Part shown: positions 16,031 to 25,587 of the stretch, piece after piece
How positions within the stretch are numbered: position 1 is the first letter of the stretch
Layout: each line of letters starts with the position of its first letter
Assembly (NCBI GenBank): GCA_938011315.1
Contig: CALLUG010000008.1
Location: 1 to 64,000 of the forward strand
Reading direction: 5' to 3'
Length of the DNA stretch: 64,000 bases
Source of the DNA: an uncultured Flavobacteriaceae bacterium
GTDB taxonomy: Bacteria; Bacteroidota; Bacteroidia; Flavobacteriales; Flavobacteriaceae
Made by a program: the position numbers and the translations under genes
Notes under the pieces: model-generated
The model's database searches: none
What the model saw: the letters and a program-made list of their open reading frames with translations, nothing else
What the model was told of the DNA's origin: nothing

Positions 16031-18517
16031 ATGAAACCAAAATACAATATTATAGTATTCTTATTATTATTAACCACCCCTACCCTACAATCTCAAAATA
16101 ACACAGTACCTAAAGAAACTGCTTTAGTACAATCCAAGCTATTTGACGATCCTTTTATAAAATTACTAACAAAAGGGTTTTTTGAACACAATGAGTTTAG
16201 TCCAACAGAGAAAACGTATGTACACACTAACAAAGATTTAATTTCTTCGGGGGAAGATATATGGTATAGTATTTATACTGTTTTAGGCAATGAGCAACAC
16301 TACTCTTTACTTAGTAAAAGTATTCATGTCGACTTGATTAGTCCAGACAATAAAGTAATCATTTCCCAGGTTCAAAAACTAGACAATGGAAGAGGCAATG
16401 GCTCTATAAAAATCCCAACAAATAGCCCTGCTGGATTATACACAATACGAGCTTATACAGATTGGATGCGTAATTTTGACAATATTTTCTTTTTTAGAAA
16501 AACAATAAAAGTGCTAAATGAAAAAACAAACTTTGCTAACAAAACTGAAACTAAAGAGGATATAGATTTGCAATTCTTCCCTGAGGGAGGTAACGCCGTT
16601 ATAGGAGTGACTAGCAAAATAGCTTTTAAGGCTATTGGTACAGATGGCAAAGGAAAACCTATTAGCGGAAAAGTATTAAATTCTAAAAATGAATTTATTA
16701 CAACAACGAATACGATACACAAGGGTTTAGGCTTTTTTTATTTAAAACCAAAAGCAAATGAAACCTATAGAGTTGTGCTAAACAATGGTACAGAATACAA
16801 CATAAACAATATAAAAAGTGAAGGCTATGTTTTTTCTGTTAATAATACAGATCAAGAAACTGTAAAAGTACGTGTAGAGGCAAGTCCTAACCTAAAAAAA
16901 AGACCGTTTTATGTGATTGGACATTTGCAAAATCAAAAATACTTTCAAGGAAAATTTGAGTTTCAAGGAAAGTCGGCAGTTACCTTTAATATTCCAAGAG
17001 CTATTTTCCCTAACGGAGTTGCAACCTTAACGCTTTTTGACCAAGACAAAAAACCTTGGAGTGAGCGTGTTCTCTTTGTAGGAAATAAGCAAGAGCTAAC
17101 TATAAGCACAAAAATAAATAGAAAACGATTTAAGGCTAGAGATAAAATAGCGTTAGACATACATATAACCGATAAAAAAGGGATGCCTATCTCTACAGAT
17201 TTATCTATAGCAATAACCGATCAAGAAAAATTTAATAAAAGTACAGCAGCTTCAAATATTTTGAGTTATATGTTATTGGAGTCTGAACTTAAAGGCCATA
17301 TAGAAGACCCAGGAATGTATTTTGAAAACCAAAATAAAACGACTAAATCTCGGCTAGATTTAGTCATGTTAACCCATGGTTGGAGACGATTTAACTGGCA
17401 AGAAACTCGTATGGAGTTTCACAAAAAACCAAAAAAACATCCCTTTTCTAAAGGTTTTACACTTTCAGGACTAGCCAAAAACCTATATGATACCCCATTA
17501 AAATATAAAACTCTAAACGTAACAGCAAAAACAAAGCACAACTCTAAGGTATACCCAGTAGTAACTAATGCAGACGGTCGTTTTGAAATAAATAACATTA
17601 GTGAAGCCGACTCTATTACGATGGATTTTGGTGCTTTTAAGCCAAATGGCGACCCAGTTGATGTTAAAGTGGTTTTAGATAAAAACAGTGGTTCTAGGCC
17701 ATCTGTAAATGAAAATTTGAAAAAGACACCTGTTTTCAATGGAGTTAAAGACGAAGCATACCTAGAGTTATATAAGCAAGAAAAGGAGGTCGATTCATTA
17801 TTTAATTTAGAAAACATAACGATACTCGACAAAATTGTAATAAAGAGTAAAAATAAAACAAAAGAACCAAAATCATACTCAAAACCTTCAACAAACGGTA
17901 TTAGAGGCGATGTTGTTGTTTATACAGAAGACAAACCTAATCAAACCATATTCGACCTATTAGTTAGAGTTGCTGGAGTTAGAGTTACTGGTTCTGGAAA
18001 CCCTCCTGATGTTAGAATTAGAGGAGGCGTTGGTAATTTTTCTGCAGAAACAGGTCCTTTATGGGTTTTTGATGGTGTTCCCGTAGATGCCTCTGCCATA
18101 GCAGCTATTGTTGGAAACGATGCCTCAAGAACTATCGAGCGCATAGAAGTTTTAAAAGGGCCAGGAGTTGCTGCTTATGGAGTGAGAGGCGCAGGAGGAG
18201 TAATCCTTTTATACTCCAGAGAGGGAAGGGGTTCTGTAGGATTCAATAATAAATTGACTTCTAAACATATTGTGTCTGGTTACTCTGGAGCCAAAGCGTT
18301 TTACGTCCCTAAATATGACGTTAAACTACCTAAACACAGTAAACCCGATTACCGTAGCACCTTATATTGGAATCATAATATTACCACAGATGCTAATGGA
18401 GATGCTTCTGTTATTTTTTATAACTCTGATTTGGCAAAAAAAATACAAATTTCTATAGAAGCACTCTCTAAAAATGGAACACCCGGAGCATACCTTAAAA
18501 GCTTTGGAAACGATTAA
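16031..18517 (+). CDS. TonB-plug domain surface protein without beta-barrel
   Basis: An 828-residue exported protein (signal peptide to about residue 21, YNIIVFLLLLTTPTLQSQ). Residues 55-160 resemble an MG2-type immunoglobulin-like domain of the alpha-2-macroglobulin family (EKTYVHTNKDLISSGEDIWY, SPAGLYTIRAYTDWMRN). Further Ig-like or carboxypeptidase-regulatory-like repeats follow (KFEFQGKS ... LSIAITDQEKF; FTLSGLAKNLYDTPLKYKT). A TonB receptor plug domain lies at about 630-740 (TIFDLLVRVAGVRVTG, RIRGGVGNF, LWVFDGVPVD, IERIEVLKGPGVAAYGVRG). No 22-strand barrel follows; the protein ends after about 90 residues. Such proteins recur in Bacteroidetes with unknown function. Confidence 0.8.
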   Translation: MKPKYNIIVFLLLLTTPTLQSQNNTVPKETALVQSKLFDDPFIKLLTKGFFEHNEFSPTEKTYVHTNKDLISSGEDIWYSIYTVLGNEQHYSLLSKSIHVDLISPDNKVIISQVQKLDNGRGNGSIKIPTNSPAGLYTIRAYTDWMRNFDNIFFFRKTIKVLNEKTNFANKTETKEDIDLQFFPEGGNAVIGVTSKIAFKAIGTDGKGKPISGKVLNSKNEFITTTNTIHKGLGFFYLKPKANETYRVVLNNGTEYNINNIKSEGYVFSVNNTDQETVKVRVEASPNLKKRPFYVIGHLQNQKYFQGKFEFQGKSAVTFNIPRAIFPNGVATLTLFDQDKKPWSERVLFVGNKQELTISTKINRKRFKARDKIALDIHITDKKGMPISTDLSIAITDQEKFNKSTAASNILSYMLLESELKGHIEDPGMYFENQNKTTKSRLDLVMLTHGWRRFNWQETRMEFHKKPKKHPFSKGFTLSGLAKNLYDTPLKYKTLNVTAKTKHNSKVYPVVTNADGRFEINNISEADSITMDFGAFKPNGDPVDVKVVLDKNSGSRPSVNENLKKTPVFNGVKDEAYLELYKQEKEVDSLFNLENITILDKIVIKSKNKTKEPKSYSKPSTNGIRGDVVVYTEDKPNQTIFDLLVRVAGVRVTGSGNPPDVRIRGGVGNFSAETGPLWVFDGVPVDASAIAAIVGNDASRTIERIEVLKGPGVAAYGVRGAGGVILLYSREGRGSVGFNNKLTSKHIVSGYSGAKAFYVPKYDVKLPKHSKPDYRSTLYWNHNITTDANGDASVIFYNSDLAKKIQISIEALSKNGTPGAYLKSFGND

Positions 18518-18528
18518 GCGCACAATAA

Positions 18529-18687
18529 TACCAAGTGTTATGTAAAATGAACTATAACTAATTTGGGATACAGTGTGTTTAGACAACACAGAAAACCTAA
18601 CATAACCTCGCGTTACGTTTAGGTTTTATAGTGATATATGAACGCAATAGAAACGAATGATATGGCTTATTTTGAGTAACAATTGTA
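18529..18687 (+). repeat. MITE-like repeat, full-length copy
   Basis: Ends TACCAAGTGTTATGTAAAAT and TATTTTGAGTAACAATTGTA; internal AACCTAACATAACC and GTTACGTTTAGGTTTTAT form the family hairpin. It sits 12 bp after the TonB-plug gene and before the tRNA-Arg terminator. Confidence 0.7.
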
Positions 18688-18701
18688 TAACTATCTTAAC
18701 A

Positions 18702-18734
18702 AAAAAAAGCCTCTGCAATTGCAGGGGCTTTTTT
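18702..18734. terminator. Bidirectional rho-independent terminator
   Basis: The stem GCCTCTGCAATTGCAGGGGC is flanked by eight A on the left and six T on the right, so it can stop transcripts from both sides: the tRNA-Arg transcript (minus) and the TonB-plug gene (plus). Confidence 0.85.
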
Positions 18735-18741
18735 AGTATTG

Positions 18742-18815
18742 TGACCTCGGCAGGATTCAAACCTGCAACCTCTTGAGCCGTAATCAAGTGCACTATTCAG
18801 TTATGCTACGAGGCC
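18742..18815 (-). tRNA. tRNA-Arg (anticodon ACG)
   Basis: On the minus strand a complete cloverleaf can be drawn. The acceptor GGCCTCG pairs with CGAGGTC with one G-T pair, the anticodon stem is CTTGA/TCAAG with loop TTACGGC, and the T arm is GCAGG-TTTGAAT-CCTGC. The anticodon is ACG, read CGN-type arginine codons after A34 is deaminated to inosine by TadA. CCA is not encoded. A strong terminator follows immediately. Confidence 0.93.
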
Positions 18816-18959
18816 ATTTTTGTGGCTGCAAATATATTTCATTTTGTAACAGCAGCAAAATAAATTTTTCATAATTAATATTTCACTTAAGTTTACGCTA
18901 GCATAATTGAGTATTTAACCATAAATAACTATATTGCAGTTCACTTAATTTTAAGTAAA

Positions 18960-20108
18960 ATGAAGGCAAAATTAACAATAATACTCATCATCCTGTTTAC
19001 AACCCTATCTGGGGCACAAACAATTTACAAAGAAATTAAATCCAATAAATTAGGAAAAATTAGGAAAGTAAAAATACAACTTCCTAGAAACTACGAGGAG
19101 AACGTAGAAAAAAAATATCCATTATTTATTGTTTTAGATGGGGATTATCTTTTTGAAATTGTTGCCGCAAATGTAGATTACTATTCGTATTGGAATGACA
19201 TGCCCGAAGCCATAGTAGTGGGGATAAACCAAATTGGGAGTCGCGATGAGGACACCTTTTATTCAGACCAAAATTATGTTCCCATTAAAACAGGAGCTGA
19301 GTTTTTTGAGTTTATTTCACAAGAAGTTCTAACCTACATTAATAAAACATACCGAACAGAAGATTTTAAGGTAATTGTTGGACATGGAGATACTGCAAAC
19401 TTTATTAATTATTACCTATTTAAGCCTAGACCATTGTTTCAGGCTTATATTGCTTTAAATCCAAAACTTATTACCTCTATGGCGGAGAATTTATACACCC
19501 GATTAAAACAGCTCGATACAAAACAATTTTATTATCTTTCTAGTGCTTCAGAAGACAAAAAATCTCTTAGAGAGGCAACAGAATCTTTAGATAAAACCCT
19601 AAGTACAATTCAAGGCGAAAATCTATCTTATAATTTTGATATGTTTGAAAATGCCACACACTACTCCGCACCGGCACAAGCCATGCCAAAAGCATTAGAT
19701 AATATTTTTAAAATTTATCAGCCCATAGGTAGAAAAGAATACAAAGAAAAAATATTAACTTACAATGGTTCTCCTACAGAATACCTTACTAAAAAATACG
19801 AAGACATCAAGACACTTTTTGGGATAGAAAAACAAATTTTAGTTAACGATTTTAAAGCAATTGCTTCTGCAATAGAAAAAAATGAGGATTTTGAAAGCTA
19901 TGAAGAGCTCTCAAAACTAGCACGTAAGCACCACCCTGGCACTGTATTAGGCTTATATTATTTAGGACGTTACCAAGAAGAAACGGGATCGCCAAAAAAA
20001 GCAATGCGTAGCTATCAATCTGGGTATATTATGGAAGAGATAGGAGGAATTACTAAAGATATTATGCTGCAAAAGGCAGAAGATATTAAAACAGATTTTG
20101 GCTACTAA
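18960..20108 (+). CDS. Exported esterase-fold protein lacking the catalytic serine
   Basis: A 382-residue protein with a signal peptide (MKAKLTIILIILFTTLSGAQ) and an esterase-D/ferric-enterochelin-esterase type alpha/beta-hydrolase domain: VKIQLPRNYEENVEKKYPLF, IVLDGDYLFE, AIVVGINQIGSRDEDTF. The nucleophile elbow, normally GHSxGG, reads VGHGDTANFI, so the catalytic Ser is replaced by Gly. The C-terminal 100 residues contain a tetratricopeptide-like helix pair (TVLGLYYLGRYQEETGSPKK). It may bind rather than cleave its ligand. It stands alone in front of radA (31-bp gap, same strand). Confidence 0.75.
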   Translation: MKAKLTIILIILFTTLSGAQTIYKEIKSNKLGKIRKVKIQLPRNYEENVEKKYPLFIVLDGDYLFEIVAANVDYYSYWNDMPEAIVVGINQIGSRDEDTFYSDQNYVPIKTGAEFFEFISQEVLTYINKTYRTEDFKVIVGHGDTANFINYYLFKPRPLFQAYIALNPKLITSMAENLYTRLKQLDTKQFYYLSSASEDKKSLREATESLDKTLSTIQGENLSYNFDMFENATHYSAPAQAMPKALDNIFKIYQPIGRKEYKEKILTYNGSPTEYLTKKYEDIKTLFGIEKQILVNDFKAIASAIEKNEDFESYEELSKLARKHHPGTVLGLYYLGRYQEETGSPKKAMRSYQSGYIMEEIGGITKDIMLQKAEDIKTDFGY

Positions 20109-20139
20109 CCCGAATTTACTTTAAGGTTGTAAAAAAAAT

Positions 20140-21501
20140 ATGGCGAAAGTAAAAACGACATTTTTCTGTCAGAGTTGTGCCAATCAATATTCAAAATGGC
20201 AAGGGCAATGCACATCTTGTAAAGCGTGGAATACCATTGTAGAAGAACTTGTGCAAACACCAGAAAAAAACGACTGGAAGGCACCAACAACACTAATGGT
20301 TAAGCAGGTTTCAAAACCATTACAACTTAAAGATATAGATAACACACACGAAAATCGAGTAAGTACTTTTGACACAGAACTTAACCGTGTTTTAGGTGGT
20401 GGCGTTGTATTGGGGTCTGTAACTCTTTTGGGAGGAGAGCCAGGTATAGGAAAAAGCACATTACTGCTTCAAGTATCATTAAAGCTACCCTATAAAGTGC
20501 TATACGTTTCTGGAGAAGAAAGCCAAAAGCAAATAAAAATGCGTGCAGAACGCATTAATCCAGAAAACGACAACTGTTACATTCTTACAGAAACAAAAAC
20601 ACAACATATCTTTAAGCAAATAGAAAGCTTAGAGCCAAATATTGTTATTATAGACTCTATTCAAACACTACATAGTGACTATATAGAAGCCTCTTCAGGA
20701 AGTATTTCGCAAATAAAACAATGTACAACAGAGCTCATAAAGTTTGCCAAAGAAACCGCAACACCTGTTTTACTAATAGGACATATAACTAAAGATGGTC
20801 ATATTGCAGGGCCAAAAATATTAGAACATATGGTCGATACCGTTTTGCAATTTGAAGGAGATCGCAATCATGTGTTTAGAATTTTACGTGCCCACAAAAA
20901 TCGCTTTGGATCTACCAATGAATTGGGTATTTACGAAATGTTAGGCTCAGGACTAAGAGAAGTCAACAACCCCTCTGAAATTTTAATTTCAAAAAAAAGC
21001 GAAACACTAAGTGGCAATGCCATAGCTGCCACCCTAGAAGGGGTGCGCCCACTAATGATAGAAGTACAAGCTCTAGTAAGCACCGCGGTTTATGGCACAC
21101 CACAGCGGAGTGCCACAGGATTTAACGCAAAGCGATTAAATATGCTCTTGGCAGTGTTAGAGAAACGAGCAGGATTTCGCCTAGCCACCAAAGATGTGTT
21201 TTTAAACATTACAGGAGGCATTACTGTCGATGACCCTGCAATAGACCTAGCCGTAATTGCAGCTATTTTATCATCTAACGAAGATGTGGCGTTACAAAAA
21301 GATTTTTGTTTTGCTGCAGAAATAGGCCTTTCTGGAGAAATAAGACCCGTACAAAAAGTAGAACAACGTATTTTGGAGGCTCAAAAACTAGGGTTCTCAA
21401 CCATATTTGTGTCTAAATACAACAAAATAGCTTTAAAAGACACCGCAATACAAATTAAGCTAATAGCTAAAATAGAAGACCTCATTAAGGTTTTGGTTTA
21501 A
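20140..21501 (+). CDS. radA: DNA repair protein RadA
   Basis: RadA (453 residues) is a RecA-like ATPase that drives branch migration in recombinational repair. Domains in order: a Cys4 zinc finger (CQSCANQYSKWQGQCTSCKA, residues 10-30); the RecA core with Walker A GGEPGIGKSTLLLQ at about residue 95 and Walker B NIVIIDSIQTLHSD; the RadA-specific HKNRFGSTNELG motif; and a Lon-protease-like C-terminal domain (GGITVDDPAIDLAVIAAILS). Length and all motifs are standard. Upstream is the pseudo-esterase, downstream ileS with a 70-bp gap. Confidence 0.95.
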   Translation: MAKVKTTFFCQSCANQYSKWQGQCTSCKAWNTIVEELVQTPEKNDWKAPTTLMVKQVSKPLQLKDIDNTHENRVSTFDTELNRVLGGGVVLGSVTLLGGEPGIGKSTLLLQVSLKLPYKVLYVSGEESQKQIKMRAERINPENDNCYILTETKTQHIFKQIESLEPNIVIIDSIQTLHSDYIEASSGSISQIKQCTTELIKFAKETATPVLLIGHITKDGHIAGPKILEHMVDTVLQFEGDRNHVFRILRAHKNRFGSTNELGIYEMLGSGLREVNNPSEILISKKSETLSGNAIAATLEGVRPLMIEVQALVSTAVYGTPQRSATGFNAKRLNMLLAVLEKRAGFRLATKDVFLNITGGITVDDPAIDLAVIAAILSSNEDVALQKDFCFAAEIGLSGEIRPVQKVEQRILEAQKLGFSTIFVSKYNKIALKDTAIQIKLIAKIEDLIKVLV

Positions 21502-21571
21502 ATTAATAGTTTTAAAGTCTAATTTTATCTAAAATCATTAATTTCGCATATTTACTAGAATTAATGAGATT

Positions 21572-24500
21572 ATGAGTACTAAATTTTCTGAATACAAAGG
21601 ACTTAACCTACCTCAAGTTGCTAAAGAAATAGCACGATACTGGGAAGAAAACACCATTTTTGAAAAAAGTGTATCTAGCCGAGAAGATAAACCACCCTAT
21701 GTGTTTTTTGAAGGGCCTCCATCCGCAAATGGATTGCCAGGAGTACACCATGTTTTAGCACGTTCTATAAAAGATATTTTTCCGCGTTACAAAACCATGA
21801 AAGGATTTCAGGTAAAACGTAAAGCGGGCTGGGATACACATGGACTACCCATAGAGCTTGGCGTAGAAAAAGAACTAGGAATTACAAAAGAAGATATAGG
21901 TAAAACTATTTCTATTGAAGCTTATAACGATGCCTGTAAAACTGCAGTAATGCGTTATACCGATGTGTGGAATGACCTTACCCAAAAAATGGGATATTGG
22001 GTCGATATGGACGACCCTTACGTAACCTACAAGTCCAAATACATGGAGAGCGTTTGGTGGTTACTAAAACAAATTTATAACAAAAAACTACTATACAAAG
22101 GCTATACCATACAGCCTTATTCGCCAAAAGCAGGAACAGGCTTGAGCTCTCATGAGCTAAACCAACCAGGGACTTACCAAGATGTTACAGACACAACGGT
22201 CGTTGCACAGTTTAAAGCAATACCACAATCGCTCCCAAAGTTTTTACAAAACCAAGGTCACATTTACTTTCTGGCATGGACAACAACCCCATGGACTCTA
22301 CCCAGTAATACAGCGCTAACAGTTGGACCAAAAATTGATTATGTATTAGTAAAAACCTATAACCAATACACTCATAGCTCAACACAAGTGATTTTAGCCA
22401 AGGCTTTGGTACAAAAACAATTTGCAGGAAAATACACACAAGTTGACAACGAATCCGAATTAAAAACTTACGCTGCATCAAGCAAAACAATCCCATTTTA
22501 TGTGACCGATAAAAGTTTTAAAGGGCAAGACTTAGTAGATATACGGTACGAACAGTTATTAAATTATGCACTACCTAGCAATAATCCGCAAGATGCTTTT
22601 CGTGTTATTAGTGGCGACTTTGTAACTACAGAAGACGGTACGGGTATTGTACATACAGCACCTACATTTGGTGCAGACGATGCCTTAGTCGCAAAACAAG
22701 CAATACCAGAAGTCCCTCCATTGTTGGTAAAAGATAAAAACAATAACTTAGTTCCCTTAGTAGACTTACAAGGACGATTTCGTCCGGAAATGAAAGAATT
22801 TGCGGGCAAGTATGTTAAAAACAATTATTATAACGATGAAGATGCCCCAGAGCGTTCTGTCGATGTAGAGCTTGCTATTAAACTAAAAGAAGAAAATAAA
22901 GCTTTTAAAGTAGAAAAATACAAACATAGCTATCCTAACTGTTGGCGTACAGACAAGCCCATTTTATACTACCCATTAGACTCTTGGTTTATAAAAGTAA
23001 CCGATATAAAAGAAACAATGCACGGACTTAATAAAACCATAAACTGGAAACCAGAGTCTACAGGGACAGGACGTTTTGGAAATTGGCTAGCCAATGCAAA
23101 CGACTGGAATTTATCGCGATCACGATACTGGGGAATTCCTCTACCCATTTGGAGAACCGAAGATGGCAAAGAAGAACTTTGTATCGGCTCTATTAAAGAA
23201 CTAAAAGCAGAAATGAAAAATGCTGTTGAAGCTGGGGTGCTAAAAGCAGATATCTTTGCCAATTTTGAAGTAGACAATATGTCTGAAGAAAATTACGATA
23301 AGGTTGATCTTCATAAAAATATAGTAGATCAAATTACCCTAATATCACCATCAGGAAAACCCATGACACGCGAAAGCGATTTAATCGATGTTTGGTTCGA
23401 CTCTGGCGCTATGCCCTACGCACAATGGCATTATCCGTTTGAAAACAAGTCACTAATTGACGACAATAAGGCCTTTCCAGCAGATTTTATTGCCGAAGGA
23501 GTAGATCAAACAAGAGGATGGTTTTATACGCTTCATGCCATTGCAACTATGGTATTTAACTCTGTAGCTTACAAAAATGTAGTTTCTAACGGTTTGGTGT
23601 TAGACAAAAACGGACAAAAAATGTCTAAACGTTTAGGGAACGCCACAGACCCCTTCAAAACCATAGAAACCTATGGACCAGACGCTACCCGATGGTATAT
23701 GATTGCTAACGCAAACCCTTGGGATAACCTAAAGTTTGATCTTGATGGTGTAGAGGAAGTTAAACGAAAATTTTTTGGAACACTATACAATACTTACTCT
23801 TTCTTTGTGCTTTATGCTAATATTGATAATTTTAGTTATAGTGAAGCAAACATTCCAACTAGTCAACGCCCAGAAATAGACCGTTGGATACTCTCAGAAT
23901 TAAACACATTAATTAAAAATGTAGATCTTTTTTATGCTCAATATGAGCCAACAAAAGCCGCTAGAGCAATTTCAGAGTTTACCCAAGAATATTTAAGCAA
24001 CTGGTACGTGCGCCTAAGCAGAAGACGTTTTTGGAAAGGCGATTACCAAAAAGACAAAATTTCGGCTTACCAAACCCTCTACACCTGTATGCTTTCTATA
24101 GCAAAATTGGCAGCCCCAATTGCTCCTTTCTTTATGGATAGACTGTATCTAGACTTAATAACAGTTACAAAAAAAGAAGCCTTTGAGAGTGTACATCTTG
24201 CTAGTTTCCCTGAGGTTATAGAGGATGTCATAGACAAGCATTTGGAACGAAAAATGAAAAACGCACAAACCATATCGTCACTAGTATTATCATTAAGAGC
24301 CAAAGAAAAAATTAAAGTAAGACAACCCCTTCAAAAAATTATGATTCCTGTAAATAGCACTTCACAAAAAGAAGACCTATTAGCAGTGTCAGACCTTATT
24401 AAAAACGAAGTCAACGTTAAAGAAATACTACTGCTAGATAATGATGCGTCAAACATTTTAGTAAAACAAATAAAACCTAATTTTAAAGCACTAGGGCCTC

Positions 24501-24982
24501 GATTTGGTAAGGATATGAAATTAATAGCTTCTGAAATACAGAAACTTACCACTGAGGATATTAAAAAATTTGAACAAAACGGAAAATTTAATATTAACTG
24601 TAACGAAAAAATTATTACATTACAGCCCGAAGATGTAGAAATTACATCGCAAGATATTGAAGGTTGGTTGGTCGCAAATGAAAATGATATAACCGTAGCT
24701 TTAGATGTTACAATAAATAACGATCTAAAACATGAAGGCATTGCGAGAGAACTAGTAAATCGAATTCAAAACTTACGAAAAGATTCGGGTTTTGAAGTTA
24801 CCGATAAAATACATGTTACGTTACAGACCAACACAGATATTGTAGCAGCTGTTACGACAAATGCAAATTATATAAAAGAAGAAACATTAACAGAAACCTT
24901 AGAAATTATAGATAAAGTAAACAATGGTATAGACATTGCTTTTGATGGTGTAACAACAAAATTGTTTATAGAAAAACATTAA
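21572..24982 (+). CDS. ileS: Isoleucyl-tRNA synthetase
   Basis: A 1136-residue class I synthetase that charges tRNA-Ile. The HIGH-type motif reads PSANGLPGVHHVLARSIKD near residue 50, and the KMSKS-type motif reads NGQKMSKRLGN near residue 690. The CP1 editing domain (TTPWTLPSNTALTVGP; GDFVTTEDGTGIVHTAPTFG) hydrolyses Val-tRNA-Ile. The long C-terminal part and lack of a terminal zinc-finger fit the IleS2-like or Bacteroidetes type. The adjacent DksA-like gene starts 4 bp after the stop and lspA follows, a common flavobacterial order (ileS - traR/dksA - lspA). Confidence 0.95.
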   Translation: MSTKFSEYKGLNLPQVAKEIARYWEENTIFEKSVSSREDKPPYVFFEGPPSANGLPGVHHVLARSIKDIFPRYKTMKGFQVKRKAGWDTHGLPIELGVEKELGITKEDIGKTISIEAYNDACKTAVMRYTDVWNDLTQKMGYWVDMDDPYVTYKSKYMESVWWLLKQIYNKKLLYKGYTIQPYSPKAGTGLSSHELNQPGTYQDVTDTTVVAQFKAIPQSLPKFLQNQGHIYFLAWTTTPWTLPSNTALTVGPKIDYVLVKTYNQYTHSSTQVILAKALVQKQFAGKYTQVDNESELKTYAASSKTIPFYVTDKSFKGQDLVDIRYEQLLNYALPSNNPQDAFRVISGDFVTTEDGTGIVHTAPTFGADDALVAKQAIPEVPPLLVKDKNNNLVPLVDLQGRFRPEMKEFAGKYVKNNYYNDEDAPERSVDVELAIKLKEENKAFKVEKYKHSYPNCWRTDKPILYYPLDSWFIKVTDIKETMHGLNKTINWKPESTGTGRFGNWLANANDWNLSRSRYWGIPLPIWRTEDGKEELCIGSIKELKAEMKNAVEAGVLKADIFANFEVDNMSEENYDKVDLHKNIVDQITLISPSGKPMTRESDLIDVWFDSGAMPYAQWHYPFENKSLIDDNKAFPADFIAEGVDQTRGWFYTLHAIATMVFNSVAYKNVVSNGLVLDKNGQKMSKRLGNATDPFKTIETYGPDATRWYMIANANPWDNLKFDLDGVEEVKRKFFGTLYNTYSFFVLYANIDNFSYSEANIPTSQRPEIDRWILSELNTLIKNVDLFYAQYEPTKAARAISEFTQEYLSNWYVRLSRRRFWKGDYQKDKISAYQTLYTCMLSIAKLAAPIAPFFMDRLYLDLITVTKKEAFESVHLASFPEVIEDVIDKHLERKMKNAQTISSLVLSLRAKEKIKVRQPLQKIMIPVNSTSQKEDLLAVSDLIKNEVNVKEILLLDNDASNILVKQIKPNFKALGPRFGKDMKLIASEIQKLTTEDIKKFEQNGKFNINCNEKIITLQPEDVEITSQDIEGWLVANENDITVALDVTINNDLKHEGIARELVNRIQNLRKDSGFEVTDKIHVTLQTNTDIVAAVTTNANYIKEETLTETLEIIDKVNNGIDIAFDGVTTKLFIEKH

Positions 24983-24986
24983 TATT

Positions 24987-25370
24987 ATGGCAGTAGAATC
25001 TAATAAAAACAGATATTCTGATGCAGATTTAGCAGAATTTAAGGCGATAATCCTAGAGAAAATAGAAAAAGCACAGCGAGATTTAGAGCTTATTAAAAGT
25101 GCTTATATGAACGACCATAACAATGGTACAGAAGACACTTCTCCTACATTTAAAGCCTTTGATGAAGGAAGTGCAGTTATGAGTAAAGAATCTAACTCGC
25201 AACTCGCAATACGTCAAGAAAAATTTATTCGTGATCTAAAAAATGCGCTAATCCGTATAGAAAATAAAACCTACGGTGTTTGTCGTGTAACAGGAAAACT
25301 TATTAATAAAAAACGCTTAGAATTAGTGCCTCACGCGACATTAAGTATTGAAGCAAAAAATATGCAGTAA
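24987..25370 (+). CDS. TraR/DksA family RNA-polymerase-binding-like protein
   Basis: A 127-residue protein with an N-terminal coiled coil (LAEFKAIILEKIEKAQRDLE ... QEKFIRDLKNALIRIENKTY) and a C-terminal region corresponding to the DksA zinc finger. The Cys4 finger is largely lost: YGVCRVTGKLINKKRLELVP then HATLSIEAKN keeps one Cys and a His. This degenerate finger is usual in the flavobacterial subfamily. DksA proteins act in the secondary channel of RNA polymerase; whether this one does is not known. It is 4 bp after ileS and certainly co-transcribed. Confidence 0.85.
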   Translation: MAVESNKNRYSDADLAEFKAIILEKIEKAQRDLELIKSAYMNDHNNGTEDTSPTFKAFDEGSAVMSKESNSQLAIRQEKFIRDLKNALIRIENKTYGVCRVTGKLINKKRLELVPHATLSIEAKNMQ

Positions 25371-25587
25371 TAGTTTTATTGTACTTTGAGTAAATAATAG
25401 CTGTAAAACTTTTGTTAGCCTAAGTTTAAATGCTAAATAAAAAATTATGTGTCAACATAAAAATAAAATTTTAGTGTTAATCTACCAGAAAAACAGGATA
25501 AAACATTTTATTTTCAATGGTTATTGGGAGTAGTATCAAATTAAGCACAATTCTTTTAATTTAATTAAACTTGAATCAAACAAATAG

